Shown: positions 17,217 to 26,240, counted from the stretch's first letter. The stretch: DNA of 64,000 nucleotides from Sedimentibacter sp. zth1 (GCF_017352195.1 NZ_CP071445.1:248001-312000), one strand, 5' to 3'. Program-made: numbers and translations. Notes: a model not told the origin generated them from the letters alone.

Positions 17217-17864
17217 ATGAAACTATTTATTGATACAGCAAATATAGAAGATATTATAAAAGCAAATGATATGGGTATAATATGTGGAGTAACTACAAAT
17301 CCTACGCTAATTGCAAAAGAGGGAAGAAATTTTCACGAAACAATAAAGGAAATAGCATCAATAGTAGATGGACCAATTAGTGCTGAGGTAATAGCTACTG
17401 AATCAGACAAAATGGTAGAAGAAGCGTTAGTATTAGCAGCGCTTCATAAAAATGTTATTGTAAAAATACCTATGACAGATGAAGGACTTAAAGCAGTAAA
17501 AATTCTTTCAGCTAAAAATATTAAAACAAATGTTACTCTTATATTTTCAGCAGCACAAGCTTTACTTGCAGCTAAAGCTGGAGCAACTTATGTTAGTCCA
17601 TTTGCAGGACGTTTAGATGATATAGGATTTGATGGTATTAAATTAATTGAAGAAATAGTAAGTATATTTGAAAACTATAATGCTATTAATACTCAAATCA
17701 TTGCTGCTAGTATCAGAAACCCTATACATGTAACACGTGCAGCTGAAGTTGGCTGTCATATAGCAACAGTACCATTTAAAATATTAAATCAAATGTTAAT
17801 GCATCCTTTAACTGACAAGGGAATTCAACAATTTTTATCTGACTGGGAAAATAAATTTAATTAA
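17217..17864 (+). CDS. Transaldolase-like fructose-6-phosphate aldolase
   Basis: Starting at ATG 17217 with GGAGGA just upstream, the product has 215 residues, the length of the short TalC/FSA transaldolases. It begins [12 protein letters not shown] and has [14 protein letters not shown], the Schiff-base lysine segment [28 protein letters not shown] and [11 protein letters not shown]. It can act as transaldolase or as fructose-6-phosphate aldolase; sequence reading does not separate the two. It is directly followed by split transketolase genes, so a non-oxidative pentose phosphate role is most likely. Confidence 0.92.
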   Translation: MKLFIDTANIEDIIKANDMGIICGVTTNPTLIAKEGRNFHETIKEIASIVDGPISAEVIATESDKMVEEALVLAALHKNVIVKIPMTDEGLKAVKILSAKNIKTNVTLIFSAAQALLAAKAGATYVSPFAGRLDDIGFDGIKLIEEIVSIFENYNAINTQIIAASIRNPIHVTRAAEVGCHIATVPFKILNQMLMHPLTDKGIQQFLSDWENKFN

Positions 17865-17888
17865 ATAAATACTATTTTGGAGGAAATT

Positions 17889-18701
17889 ATGAGTTATACA
17901 CAATTAGAAAACATAGCTACTAGTATTAGAAGAAGTATAGTTCAAATGGTACATGATGCATCAAGTGGACATCCAGGTGGTTCATTATCAGCTGTTGAAA
18001 TTGTAACATATCTATACTTTAAAGAAATGAATATCAATACACCTGATGATGAAAACAGAGATAGATTTATACTATCAAAGGGTCATGCAGCACCTGTATT
18101 GTATTCGACGTTAGCTGAAAAAGGGTTTATAGATAAAGAATCTTTAAAAACACTTAGAAGAATTAATTCTAAGATGCAAGGTCACCCTGATATGAGAAAA
18201 GTTAGTGGAGTTGAAGTTTCAACAGGTTCATTAGGTCAAGGATTGTCAATTGGAAATGGTATGGCAATGGGATTTAAAATGGACAAAAAGCCTAACAGAG
18301 TATTTGTATTATTAGGTGATGGAGAGATACAAGAAGGCATGGTTTGGGAAGCAGCAATGTTTGCTGGACATAATAAACTAAACAATGTTACAGCTATTTT
18401 AGACCACAATGGTCTACAAATTGATGGTAAAAATGAAGATGTAGTAACTGTAGAGCCTTTAGATAAAAAATTTGAAGCTTTTGGATGGCATGTAATAAAA
18501 GTAGATGGACATGATTTTGTAGCTATTGAAAATGCTTTTGAAGAAAGAAAAAAAATAACTGATAAGCCTGTAATGATAATTGCACAAACAGTTAAAGGAA
18601 AAGGCGTATCATTTATGGAAAACAATCCAGGATGGCATGGTAAGGCTCCTAGTGATGAAGAATTACAAATTGCTTTAAATGAATTAGGAGGTACTAAATA
18701 A
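17889..18701 (+). CDS. Transketolase, N-terminal subunit
   Basis: The 270-residue subunit carries the thiamine-diphosphate-binding half of transketolase: SSGHPGGSLSAVE, ILSKGHAAPVLY, STGSLGQGLSIGNGMA, and the GDGEIQEGMVWEAA to DHNGLQIDG block (GDG...N motif). The start chosen is ATG 17889, ten bases after GGAGGAA; an earlier TTG overlaps that site. The stop overlaps the start of the C-terminal subunit by one base. Split transketolases are usual in Clostridia and archaea. Confidence 0.95.
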   Translation: MSYTQLENIATSIRRSIVQMVHDASSGHPGGSLSAVEIVTYLYFKEMNINTPDDENRDRFILSKGHAAPVLYSTLAEKGFIDKESLKTLRRINSKMQGHPDMRKVSGVEVSTGSLGQGLSIGNGMAMGFKMDKKPNRVFVLLGDGEIQEGMVWEAAMFAGHNKLNNVTAILDHNGLQIDGKNEDVVTVEPLDKKFEAFGWHVIKVDGHDFVAIENAFEERKKITDKPVMIIAQTVKGKGVSFMENNPGWHGKAPSDEELQIALNELGGTK

Positions 18702-19630
18702 TGGCTAAAGTAGCAACTAGACAAGCATATGGTGAAGCTCTGAAAATATTGGCAGAAAAAAATCCTAATATAGTAGTATTAGATGCTGACCTTTCAAAAT
18801 CAACTAAGACAGCTGAATTTAAAAAGGTAGCACCTGAAAGATTTATAAATGTAGGTATTGCTGAACAAAATTTAATTGGTACAGCAGCCGGATTATCATT
18901 AAGTGGAAAAATACCTTTTGCAAGCTCATTTGCAATGTTTGCAGCTGGTAGAGCTTTTGAAATAGTTCGAAATACTGTTGCATATCCGAAATTAAATGTT
19001 AAAATTGCGGCTACACACGCAGGACTTACTGTTGGTGAAGACGGCGCGTCTCATCAAGCATTAGAGGATATAAGTATAATGAGAAGTATACCAAACATGG
19101 TAGTGTTAAATCCTGCTGATGGAGTTGAAGCTAAAAAAGCAGTTATTGCTGCAGCCGAATACCAAGGACCTGTTTATATAAGACTTGGTAGAGCTGCAGT
19201 TGAAGAAATATTTGATGATAGCTATGATTTCCAAATTGGCAAAGGTGTTGAATTAGTTAAAGGTGATGATGTAAGTATCATTGCTACAGGTATACTGCTT
19301 GAAAAAGCATTGAAAGCATCTGAAATATTAAAATTAGAAGGTATCAATGCAAGAGTAATTAATATTTCTACAATTAAGCCTATAGATGCACAATTAATAA
19401 TCGATGCAGCAAAGGCAACAAAAAAAATAGTAACTTGTGAAGAACATAGTATTATAGGTGGACTAGGAAGTGCTGTTTTAGAAACTATTTCAGAAGAGTG
19501 TCCAGTTCCTGTTATTAGAGTAGGCGTGAAAGATACTTTTGGTGAATCTGGAAAGCCAAATGAATTATTAGAAAAATATGGTCTAACAGAAAATGATATA
19601 GTTAATGCAGTTAAGAAGTTATGTAAGTAA
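18701..19630 (+). CDS. Transketolase, C-terminal subunit
   Basis: The 309-residue partner holds the pyrimidine-binding and C-terminal domains. Motifs include VLDADLSKSTKT, NVGIAEQNLIGTAAGL with the catalytic Glu, HAGLTVGEDGASHQALEDI and YIRLGRAAV. Its ATG overlaps the stop of the N-terminal subunit (TAATG), with AGGAGG inside the upstream gene, which favours equimolar translation. Together with the aldolase it forms a three-gene module ending at a strong terminator. Confidence 0.95.
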   Translation: MAKVATRQAYGEALKILAEKNPNIVVLDADLSKSTKTAEFKKVAPERFINVGIAEQNLIGTAAGLSLSGKIPFASSFAMFAAGRAFEIVRNTVAYPKLNVKIAATHAGLTVGEDGASHQALEDISIMRSIPNMVVLNPADGVEAKKAVIAAAEYQGPVYIRLGRAAVEEIFDDSYDFQIGKGVELVKGDDVSIIATGILLEKALKASEILKLEGINARVINISTIKPIDAQLIIDAAKATKKIVTCEEHSIIGGLGSAVLETISEECPVPVIRVGVKDTFGESGKPNELLEKYGLTENDIVNAVKKLCK

Positions 19631-19644
19631 TAAGAAGTATAAAG

Positions 19645-19686
19645 CTCATATACAAATTGAAAAACTTTGTATATGAGTTTTTTATT
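19645..19686 (+). terminator. Intrinsic terminator of the transketolase operon
   Basis: A perfect 12-bp stem (19645-19656 with 19666-19677) and a 9-base loop are followed by TTTTTTATTTTT. Confidence 0.92.
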
Positions 19687-19776
19687 TTTGAAAATTGTAC
19701 ATAAATACCTTTAAATCGAATATAGATATTACTAGAATGTTAGTAGCATTACAAATAAATATTCGAGGGAGGATTT

Positions 19777-20211
19777 ATGAAAAAAACTATTGGGATAGTT
19801 ATAGTAATTGTTATAGTGATAGCACTCGTTTACTTCTTTATATTTTCAAAGGATAGACCGAAATCTATCGAATTTACACCTGTAGAAGAGGAAGATATTC
19901 CAGCACAAATAGCTGAGATACTTCCAAACTATAGAATGAAGGAAAAAGCTTTAGTATGTAAAGTAAATGATGAAATATATGTTGTAGTAACTAGGGGAGA
20001 AAAAGCTTCAGCAGGTTATGAAGTTGAAATTAAAAAAATATATTTAGAAAATGTTGATAATGAGATGACAGTTAGAGTTGTTGCAGAGTTTACTGACCCA
20101 AAACCAGGTGAAGTCCAGGCTCAAATATTGACATATCCTTATACAATTGTAAAGACAGAACTAGAAGAGTTACCAACAAAAGTTGTACTTGATAAGGAAT
20201 ACAAAAAATAG
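19777..20211 (+). CDS. Membrane-anchored PrcB C-terminal-domain protein
   Basis: Residues 5-24 are a membrane anchor (IGIVIVIVIVIALVYFFIF). The rest is a beta-rich extracytoplasmic domain with VVTRGEKASAGYEVEI and a later block FTDPKPGEVQAQILTYPYTIV. Both match the PrcB C-terminal domain, first described in the Treponema dentilisin protease complex. In Firmicutes such single-domain proteins are uncharacterised. GAGGGAGG precedes the ATG. The gene stands alone between two terminators. Confidence 0.75.
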   Translation: MKKTIGIVIVIVIVIALVYFFIFSKDRPKSIEFTPVEEEDIPAQIAEILPNYRMKEKALVCKVNDEIYVVVTRGEKASAGYEVEIKKIYLENVDNEMTVRVVAEFTDPKPGEVQAQILTYPYTIVKTELEELPTKVVLDKEYKK

Positions 20212-20232
20212 TGTACTTAATTCTTACAGAAA

Positions 20233-20271
20233 AATAAAACTATAGCTGTTTTAATATAGTTTTATTTTTTT
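20233..20271 (+). terminator. Intrinsic terminator after the PrcB-like gene
   Basis: A perfect 12-bp stem (20233-20244 with 20255-20266) around a 10-base loop is followed by a run of T residues to 20271. Confidence 0.85.
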
Positions 20272-20415
20272 GTAATTATATAAAATATTACTTTTTAATA
20301 TATTTTTACGTTTTTTTTAATAATAAGGTAGAAAAAAATATTAAAATAAGGTAAAATAAATATAAAAGTAGAAAAAGTATTAATAATAAGTTTAAAAATG
20401 ATATTAAGTAAAATT

Positions 20416-20445
20416 TTGGTGGTTGGTAAATTAATAATATATAAT
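20416..20445 (+). promoter_or_regulatory. Candidate promoter of ftsEX
   Basis: TTGGTG (20416-20421) and TATAAT (20440-20445) are 18 bases apart. Initiation here would leave a leader of only about 15 bases before ftsE. The surrounding region is so AT-rich that chance -10 boxes are frequent. Confidence 0.4.
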
Positions 20446-20465
20446 ATTATAAGATGAGGTGTGGA

Positions 20466-21152
20466 ATGTTTGAATTTATTGATGTTAGTAAGATATTTAA
20501 AAAAGAATTTCTTGCTATAAATAAGATAAATCTTAAAATTGAGCAAGGTGAATTTGTTTTTTTAGTTGGAAAGAGTGGAGCAGGAAAAAGTACATTAGTT
20601 AAATTGTTGTTGAAGGAAGAAAATCCAACAATGGGAACTATATTATATAAAAATGAGGATATAACGAAAATTAGAAGAAGAAACATATCAACGTATAGAA
20701 GAAACATAGGTTTTGTTTTTCAAGATTACAGATTGTTGCCCAAAATGACAGTTTATGAAAATGTTGCATTTGCAATGGAGATAATAGGTACAAGCCATAA
20801 AACAATTAGAAGAGAAATACCAACAGTTTTAAGCATGGTTGGACTTAGTGATAAATCCAAATCATATCCAGATGAATTGTCAGGTGGAGAAAAACAAAGA
20901 GTTGCAATTGCAAGAGCTGTAGTAAACAGACCAGAAATAATTATCGCAGATGAACCTACAGGAAATCTTGACCCTGAAACATCGCAGGAAATTATGAAGA
21001 TATTTACAGAAATAAATAGAAGAGGAACGACTCTTATAATGGCAACACATGACAAAGATATTGTCAATAGGCTTCACAAGAGAGTTGTTGAGCTAAAGAA
21101 AGGTGCAATAATAAGAGATATCAAATCAGGAGGGTATGCAAATGAAGGCTAA
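20466..21152 (+). CDS. ftsE: FtsE, ATP-binding subunit of the FtsEX complex
   Basis: The 228-residue ABC ATPase begins MFEFIDVSKIF, has Walker A GKSGAGKST, Q-loop VFQDYRLLPKMTVYENVAF, signature LSGGEKQRVAIARA and Walker B IIADEPTGNLDP. The wording VFQDYRLLP is characteristic of FtsE. ATG 20466 is preferred over 20454, because GAGGTG lies between them and family members start at this point. It overlaps ftsX by 11 bases. FtsEX does not transport; it passes ATP-driven conformational change to an external wall hydrolase, here probably the M23 protein encoded next. Confidence 0.95.
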   Translation: MFEFIDVSKIFKKEFLAINKINLKIEQGEFVFLVGKSGAGKSTLVKLLLKEENPTMGTILYKNEDITKIRRRNISTYRRNIGFVFQDYRLLPKMTVYENVAFAMEIIGTSHKTIRREIPTVLSMVGLSDKSKSYPDELSGGEKQRVAIARAVVNRPEIIIADEPTGNLDPETSQEIMKIFTEINRRGTTLIMATHDKDIVNRLHKRVVELKKGAIIRDIKSGGYANEG

Positions 21153-22044
21153 AAAATTTAAATATATTATGAGACAAACCTTCCAAAGTATATGGAGAAA
21201 CAAGCTTATGGGCATTGCATCAATAGGTTCGGTAACAGCTGTTTTGATAATACTTGGCTACATACTTATGATTGTATTAAATGTTAATAATGTTGCAATG
21301 GTTACAAAAGAGGAATTTGACCAAATTGTTGTATATATTAAAGATGAATCTACCGAAGATGAGATTAAAAAACTTGGAGAAGAACTAGAAAAAATAGATG
21401 GAGTCCTAACTACAGTATATAAGCCAAAGGAAGAAGCATTAGAAGAATTAAAGGGTGAATGGGGAGATGAGGCATCCCTTTTAGAGGATTTGAGAAGAAA
21501 TCCCTTGCCAAATTCTTATATCATTCAAGTTAAGGATGTAATATATTCTGATTCTGTTATTTCAAAAGTTAAGCAGTTAGAAGGTATTGAGAGTACAAGA
21601 TATTATCAAGAAGCAGTAAAAAGCTTAATATCTATTTCTAATATTCTTAAAAAAATAGGTGTTATTGTTACTTTAATACTTATTTTGATTAGTATATTTA
21701 TTATTTCGAATACAGTCAAAATTACGGTTGTATTTAGAAGAAAAGAAATTGAGCTAATGCAATATATAGGAGCTACCAATGGGTATGTAAGAGGACCATT
21801 CTTAATTGAGGGTATAATATTAGGAATTCTAGGTTCTTTAATTGCAATAGGTATAATTGCTTTTAGTTACAATTACTTTACTGACTATATGACAAACTAT
21901 TTCGCATTAGTATCAGGTTTTTCAAATTACATTATTAACTTTAATATGATTTTAAAAGATATTGTAATTATATTTTTGACTATTGGAACTGGCATAGGAA
22001 CACTTGGCAGCTTGATATCACTTAAAAAATTCTTAAATGCATAG
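21142..22044 (+). CDS. ftsX: FtsX, membrane subunit of the FtsEX complex
   Basis: The 300-residue protein has one N-terminal helix, an extracytoplasmic domain of about 110 residues (EEFDQIVVYIKDES onward), and three C-terminal helices, the FtsX topology. Typical blocks are RQTFQSIWRNKLMGIASIGSV and VKITVVFRRKEIELMQYIGAT. The ATG at 21142 is chosen because AGGAGG (21128-21133) lies eight bases upstream; the ATG at 21136 is only two bases from it. The external domain is the usual binding site for the coiled-coil hydrolase. Confidence 0.95.
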   Translation: MKAKKFKYIMRQTFQSIWRNKLMGIASIGSVTAVLIILGYILMIVLNVNNVAMVTKEEFDQIVVYIKDESTEDEIKKLGEELEKIDGVLTTVYKPKEEALEELKGEWGDEASLLEDLRRNPLPNSYIIQVKDVIYSDSVISKVKQLEGIESTRYYQEAVKSLISISNILKKIGVIVTLILILISIFIISNTVKITVVFRRKEIELMQYIGATNGYVRGPFLIEGIILGILGSLIAIGIIAFSYNYFTDYMTNYFALVSGFSNYIINFNMILKDIVIIFLTIGTGIGTLGSLISLKKFLNA

Positions 22045-22053
22045 AGGTGGAAA

Positions 22054-23187
22054 ATGAGATTTAAAAGAGCAGTTTCTTTAGCTTTAATTTCTGTATTTGT
22101 ATTACTGTTATTCAATCCAATAGATGCAAATGCAAGTATTTCAAGCTTAGAACAGCAAATAAGAGAAAACAACCAAAAGAAACAAGAATTAGAGAAACAA
22201 AAGAAAGAGCTTAAAAATGAAAAAAATGAGACATTAAAAGAGATTAGGTCATTAGATATAGAAATTGACGGCCTAAATCTAGAGGTTGAAGGCTTGCAGC
22301 TTGAAATAGACGATTTAAGTAAAAAAATAGAAGATAATGGAGCATCTGTTATACAGCTTGGCAAAGAGATAGATGCTAATAACATAATATTGGAAAAGAG
22401 GCTTAGAGCTACATACAAGCAAGGCGGTACGGGATATTTAGAGCTTATATTAAAATCAGATAGCTTATCTGAAGCACTTACCAGAATTGATATGATACAA
22501 TTAATTCTAAAAGATGATGTTGAGCTTCTAAAAAGCATTGAAGTGCAAAAAAGTAATGTAACCGCATTAAAGCTTCAACAAGAGGAAGAAAGAAAAGAAA
22601 TTGAAACTATTAAACAAAATCTGTTGACTAAGCGAAATGAAATTTCTTCAGCACAAAACAAAAAAGAAAGTTATATGGTTAGTTTGGAGAGTAACATAAA
22701 GGAAATGGAAGCTCAAGAAGCAAGACTTGAACAGGTAAATGCAAAGTTTGAAAAACAAATTCAGAAACTTCAGCTTGAAATGGAGTATGCTGGTGGTGAA
22801 ATGAGTTGGCCAGTACCTGGTCATTATAGAATTACATCACCTTTTGGAGGAAGACGTCACCCTTTATATGGCTATTGGTCTTTTCATAGAGGTATTGATA
22901 TAGCTTGCTATTATAAGACAAATGTTGTAGCTGCTAACTCTGGAGTGGTAATGGTTGCTGGTTGGCACTATTCATATGGTAATTATGTAATCATAGACCA
23001 TGGTGGTAAAATTTCTACTGTTTATGGTCATAACACAAAGCTTCTAGTTAAAGCTGGACAAAAGGTTACAAAAGGTCAGGTTATTGCACTTAGCGGTTCA
23101 ACTGGAGAGTCAACAGGACCACATGTACACTTTGAGGTAAGAAAAAATGGAGCTGTAGTTGATCCAATGCCATATGTAAAAAAATAA
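22054..23187 (+). CDS. Secreted coiled-coil M23 peptidoglycan hydrolase
   Basis: A signal peptide (residues 1-28, ending ANAS) is followed by a long coiled coil (about 30-245), interrupted by a helical hairpin region (GTGYLELILKSDSLSEAL). A C-terminal LytM/M23 domain follows: FGGRRHPLYGYWSFHRGIDIA with the zinc His/Asp, and GPHVHFEVRKNG with the HxH pair. All zinc ligands are present, so it should be an active endopeptidase, unlike degenerate EnvC. The position 9 bases after ftsX is the classic arrangement for the hydrolase gated by FtsEX. Confidence 0.93.
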   Translation: MRFKRAVSLALISVFVLLLFNPIDANASISSLEQQIRENNQKKQELEKQKKELKNEKNETLKEIRSLDIEIDGLNLEVEGLQLEIDDLSKKIEDNGASVIQLGKEIDANNIILEKRLRATYKQGGTGYLELILKSDSLSEALTRIDMIQLILKDDVELLKSIEVQKSNVTALKLQQEEERKEIETIKQNLLTKRNEISSAQNKKESYMVSLESNIKEMEAQEARLEQVNAKFEKQIQKLQLEMEYAGGEMSWPVPGHYRITSPFGGRRHPLYGYWSFHRGIDIACYYKTNVVAANSGVVMVAGWHYSYGNYVIIDHGGKISTVYGHNTKLLVKAGQKVTKGQVIALSGSTGESTGPHVHFEVRKNGAVVDPMPYVKK

Positions 23188-23204
23188 ACTATATAATAAA
23201 TAAT

Positions 23205-23244
23205 ATAGCACACTATTGTTATGAAATAACAATTAGTGTGCTAT
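23205..23244. terminator. Bidirectional terminator between convergent genes
   Basis: Arms 23205-23222 and 23226-23244 pair over 18 bp with one bulged base and a 3-base loop. It separates the M23 hydrolase (plus) from the FtsH-like gene (minus). T-rich sequence follows on both sides. Confidence 0.85.
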
Positions 23245-23261
23245 TTAAATGTACTTATATT

Positions 23262-24812
23262 TTAATTTGCTTGTGCTTTGTGATTGAATTGGTCAAATAT
23301 AGTATCTAACATTTTAGAATCAATTGTTTCATGTTTAAGTAAGTAGTTCGCTATATACTCTATTAGTGATTTATTGTTTTTTATTAAAATTAATGCTCTT
23401 GCATATAATTCTTTAGATAATTCAGTTGCTTCTTTTTTTATTGGTTCTGCAAAATATTTGAAAAGTTGTTCATCAACAAATACATTTTCTAATTCCTTGC
23501 TCATACCATAGCTGCAAATAATTTCATAGGTTATATTGGTTGCTTCTTTTAAATCACTTGAAGCGCCTGATGATATTTCCCCAATAAAAACTTCTTCAGA
23601 TGCTCTGCCTGCCAAAAGTATAATAATTCTATTGTATAGTTCGTTTTTAGTGTATAAATATTTATCCTCAATAGGAAACTTTATAACATAACCTAATGCT
23701 TTATCTCTTGGAATAATTGATACTTTTTGAATTTTATCTATATCTAGTATTTTAGCTGCAATTGCATGACCAGCTTCATGGTATGCAACGGTTTTCTTCT
23801 CTATCTTGCTAATAGTTGGGTTTTTAATTTCTAACCCTGCTGCAATTTTTTCAATTGCAAACTCAAAATTTCCCTGTATAATTTTTTTGCTTTTATCTCT
23901 TATTGCTTTAAGAGCAGCTTCGTTTGCTATATTTGCAAGTTGTGCACCAGAAAATCCATGGGTTTTGTTGGCTATATCTGATAATGATACGTCTTTATCA
24001 AGTGGCTTGTTTTTAGTGTGAACTTCTAATATTTTTAATCTAGTGTTAAAATTTGGATTTCCAACATAAATTTTTCTGTCAAATCTTCCTGGTCTTAAAA
24101 GTGCTTCATCCAATAAGTCTAGTCTATTGGTTGCAGCTATAACTATTACATTATTTGAGTTATTAAATCCATCTAGTTCAACTAGAAGCTGATTCAAAGT
24201 TTGGTCTTTTTCATTGTTGCTTTCAGAGTTGCGCTTGCTGCCTAGAGCATCTATTTCATCAACAAAAATGATACTTGGAGATTCTTTTTTTGCCTTCTCA
24301 AATAGTGTTCTAACTCTTTTAGCTCCAACGCCTACGTATTTCTCAACAAACTCAGAACCACTTGCGTATATAAATGTAGCTTTTGCTTCACCTGCTATAG
24401 CTTTAGCAAGTATAGTTTTTCCAGTACCAGGCGGACCATGTAGTATAACACCACGAGGTACTTTTGCATCCATTGCTGTGTATTTTTTGTCGTCATTTAG
24501 GTAGTCAATTATGTCGTCAAAGTCTTCTTTTATTTCTTCCAACCCTGCAATATCATCAAAAGTAAATTTAGAAACTTCAATATCAGTTTTTTTCTTTTCG
24601 AAGTTATTGATAGAGACTGGTTGCTGATCAGAAATGTCGGTGTAATTATCATTACCTTTTTTTGATTTAAAGTAGTAACCTATCAGCATTATAGAATATA
24701 CTAATAATGGTATAAATAATATTAGTGGTAATTCAAAAAATTTCGATAAAATAAATAAGATAATATTGTAGCAAACAAATATAAAAGATAGAAGGTAAAA
24801 TCCTTTTTTCAT
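23262..24812 (-). CDS. FtsH-like AAA+ zinc protease without extracytoplasmic domain
   Basis: The 516-residue protein contains the FtsH AAA module: Walker A GPPGTGKT at 126-133, Walker B IIFVDEIDALG, and the arginine-finger region LLRPGRFDR. The M41 peptidase follows, with HEAGH at 345-349 and the third ligand region GASSDLKEAT. Two membrane helices (about 5-22 and 27-48) are separated by only a few residues, so the roughly 70-residue extracytoplasmic domain of standard FtsH is absent. That explains the short length. It may be a paralogue of a full-length FtsH encoded elsewhere. AAGGAG precedes the ATG; the gene is monocistronic. Confidence 0.92.
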   Translation of the reverse strand: MKKGFYLLSFIFVCYNIILFILSKFFELPLILFIPLLVYSIMLIGYYFKSKKGNDNYTDISDQQPVSINNFEKKKTDIEVSKFTFDDIAGLEEIKEDFDDIIDYLNDDKKYTAMDAKVPRGVILHGPPGTGKTILAKAIAGEAKATFIYASGSEFVEKYVGVGAKRVRTLFEKAKKESPSIIFVDEIDALGSKRNSESNNEKDQTLNQLLVELDGFNNSNNVIVIAATNRLDLLDEALLRPGRFDRKIYVGNPNFNTRLKILEVHTKNKPLDKDVSLSDIANKTHGFSGAQLANIANEAALKAIRDKSKKIIQGNFEFAIEKIAAGLEIKNPTISKIEKKTVAYHEAGHAIAAKILDIDKIQKVSIIPRDKALGYVIKFPIEDKYLYTKNELYNRIIILLAGRASEEVFIGEISSGASSDLKEATNITYEIICSYGMSKELENVFVDEQLFKYFAEPIKKEATELSKELYARALILIKNNKSLIEYIANYLLKHETIDSKMLDTIFDQFNHKAQAN

Positions 24813-24938
24813 TTTAGCTCCTTTTGATAATTATAGTATAATATTCTTTTATTTATAGAGTAAACAAAAATTGTTTAAATATTCTGTGTTTATTTTTACC
24901 GTTAAATGAAAAACTATTACAAAAATTAAAAATAATTA

Positions 24939-24967
24939 TTGACAAGATAATATTGTTGCTATATAAT
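24939..24967 (+). promoter_or_regulatory. Promoter of infC-rpmI-rplT
   Basis: TTGACA (24939-24944) and TATAAT (24962-24967) with 17-base spacing form a consensus vegetative promoter. Transcription would begin about 135 bases before infC and include the attenuator leader. Confidence 0.85.
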
Positions 24968-25112
24968 TTAGTAGAGCAAGAAGAAGTGACCGCTTCTCAC
25001 CTTACGACGTATTTATACTGTTAGTATGGTTATTCATAAAAGATACAAAAAAATTGTATGTTTGAGATAGCGGTGATAAGCTATCTTTTTTAATTATAGG
25101 AGGTGTATCTTT
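24968..25112 (+). promoter_or_regulatory. infC/L20-type ribosomal protein leader
   Basis: The untranslated leader between promoter and infC contains a GTGACCGCTTCTCACCTTA element near 24986-25004, resembling leaders found before infC-rpmI-rplT in Firmicutes. It ends in a terminator hairpin just before the infC ribosome site. In Bacillus, ribosomal protein L20 binds such a leader and causes premature termination. That mechanism is inferred here from position and the terminator. Confidence 0.7.
25065..25092 (+). terminator. Leader attenuator terminator before infC
   Basis: A 7-bp stem (25065-25071 with 25080-25086) is followed by a T-run. It ends only about six bases before the AGGAGG of infC, so folding should stop the transcript just ahead of the operon. 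Confidence 0.8.
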
Positions 25113-25619
25113 ATTAAAGAACTTCAAATTAACGAACAGATTCGTGAAAAGGAAGTAAGAGTCATTGACTCGGAAGGAAATCAGTTAGGCGTGTTAAGTA
25201 TTGATGAAGCATTAGACTTAGCTGATAAACAAAAGTTAGATTTAGTTAATATTTCACCTAATGCTAAACCACCTGTTTGTAGGATAATGAGCTATGGAAA
25301 ATATAAATATGAATTAACTAAGAAAGAAAAAGAATCTAAAAAGAAACAAAAGGTAATTAATGTAAAAGAGATTAGATTAACTCCTAATATTGAAGAGCAT
25401 GATTTATCAGTTAAAGCCAAGAATGCAACTAAGTTTTTAAAAGGCGGAAACAGAGTTAAAGTTTCTGTAAGATTTAGAGGAAGAGAAATGGGTTATTCAG
25501 AAATTGGTAGGAAAGTCTTAAAGAAATTTGCTGAAATAACAAGCGAGGTTTCAACTATAGATAAAATGCCTAAAATTGAAGGAAGAAATATGATAATGTT
25601 TTTAAATCCTAAAAATTAA
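25113..25619 (+). CDS. infC: Translation initiation factor IF-3, ATT start
   Basis: The reading frame of IF-3 extends upstream of the first ATG/GTG-type codon to ATT at 25113, nine bases after a perfect AGGAGG (25098-25103). The product begins (M)KELQINEQIREKEVRVIDS, the conserved IF-3 start, and has 168 residues, the normal length. The later GTG at 25191 would delete the first 26 residues. A rare AUU start is known for infC in E. coli and bacilli and lets IF-3 limit its own translation. Conserved blocks include ISPNAKPPVCRIMSYGKYKYE and VKVSVRFRGREMGY. It is the first gene of the infC-rpmI-rplT operon. Confidence 0.95.
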   Translation: MKELQINEQIREKEVRVIDSEGNQLGVLSIDEALDLADKQKLDLVNISPNAKPPVCRIMSYGKYKYELTKKEKESKKKQKVINVKEIRLTPNIEEHDLSVKAKNATKFLKGGNRVKVSVRFRGREMGYSEIGRKVLKKFAEITSEVSTIDKMPKIEGRNMIMFLNPKN

Positions 25620-25639
25620 CACAATAAGGAGGAAGTGTA

Positions 25640-25834
25640 ATGCCAAAGGTTAAAACTAACAGATCAGCAGCTAAAAGATTTACAAAAACAGGAAGTGGAA
25701 AATTCAAAAGATCTAAGTCAGGCTCAAATCACTTTACTGGAAAAAAAGAAAGTAACAGAATAAGAAATTTAAGAAAAAGTACTTTAGTATCTGATGCAGA
25801 TACTCCAAAAATTAGAAAAATACTACCATACTAG
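25640..25834 (+). CDS. rpmI: Ribosomal protein bL35
   Basis: The 64-residue basic protein begins MPKVKTNRSAAKRFTKTGSG and has GSNHFTGKKESNRIRNLRKS, the bL35 pattern, at the usual length. A strong AAGGAGG precedes its ATG. It lies between infC and rplT, 20 bases after infC. Confidence 0.97.
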   Translation: MPKVKTNRSAAKRFTKTGSGKFKRSKSGSNHFTGKKESNRIRNLRKSTLVSDADTPKIRKILPY

Positions 25835-25861
25835 TAGTTACCATAAAGGAGGAAATTAAAA

Positions 25862-26206
25862 ATGGCAAGAGTAAAAAGAGCCGTTAACGCTAAAAAGAAT
25901 CACCGTAAAATCCTAAAACTTGCTAAAGGATACTATGGTGCTAAAAGTAAACATTTTAAAATGGCAAATCAAGCTGTTATGAAATCATTAACTTATGCAT
26001 ATGTAGGAAGAAAATTAAAGAAGAGAGAATACAGACAATTGTGGATAGCAAGAATTAATGCTGCTACAAGAGCAAATGGTATTTCATATAGTAAATTCAT
26101 ATATGGATTAAAGCAAAATAATATAGAAATTAACAGAAAAATGCTTTCTGAAATGGCTATATATGATCCAGCAGGATTTACACAATTAGTAGAATTAGTA
26201 AAATAG
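25862..26206 (+). CDS. rplT: Ribosomal protein bL20
   Basis: The 114-residue protein begins [20 protein letters not shown] and has [20 protein letters not shown] and [17 protein letters not shown], matching bL20. It is a primary 23S rRNA-binding assembly protein and the likely repressor acting on the leader at 24968-25112. AAAGGAGG precedes the ATG; a terminator follows about 35 bases after the stop. Confidence 0.97.
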   Translation: MARVKRAVNAKKNHRKILKLAKGYYGAKSKHFKMANQAVMKSLTYAYVGRKLKKREYRQLWIARINAATRANGISYSKFIYGLKQNNIEINRKMLSEMAIYDPAGFTQLVELVK

Positions 26207-26240
26207 ATTTTTGATAAATTATTGAACAAGTAAACAAATG

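Noticed and set aside
21927-22538. Minus-strand open frame of 203 codons over ftsX and the M23 hydrolase gene
   Set aside because: Both plus-strand genes are clearly real, and the antisense product is a Ser/Ile/Leu-rich shadow of their codon pattern.
25191-25619. IF-3 starting at GTG 25191
   Set aside because: This would drop the conserved N-terminal residues; ATT 25113 with AGGAGG restores the full protein.
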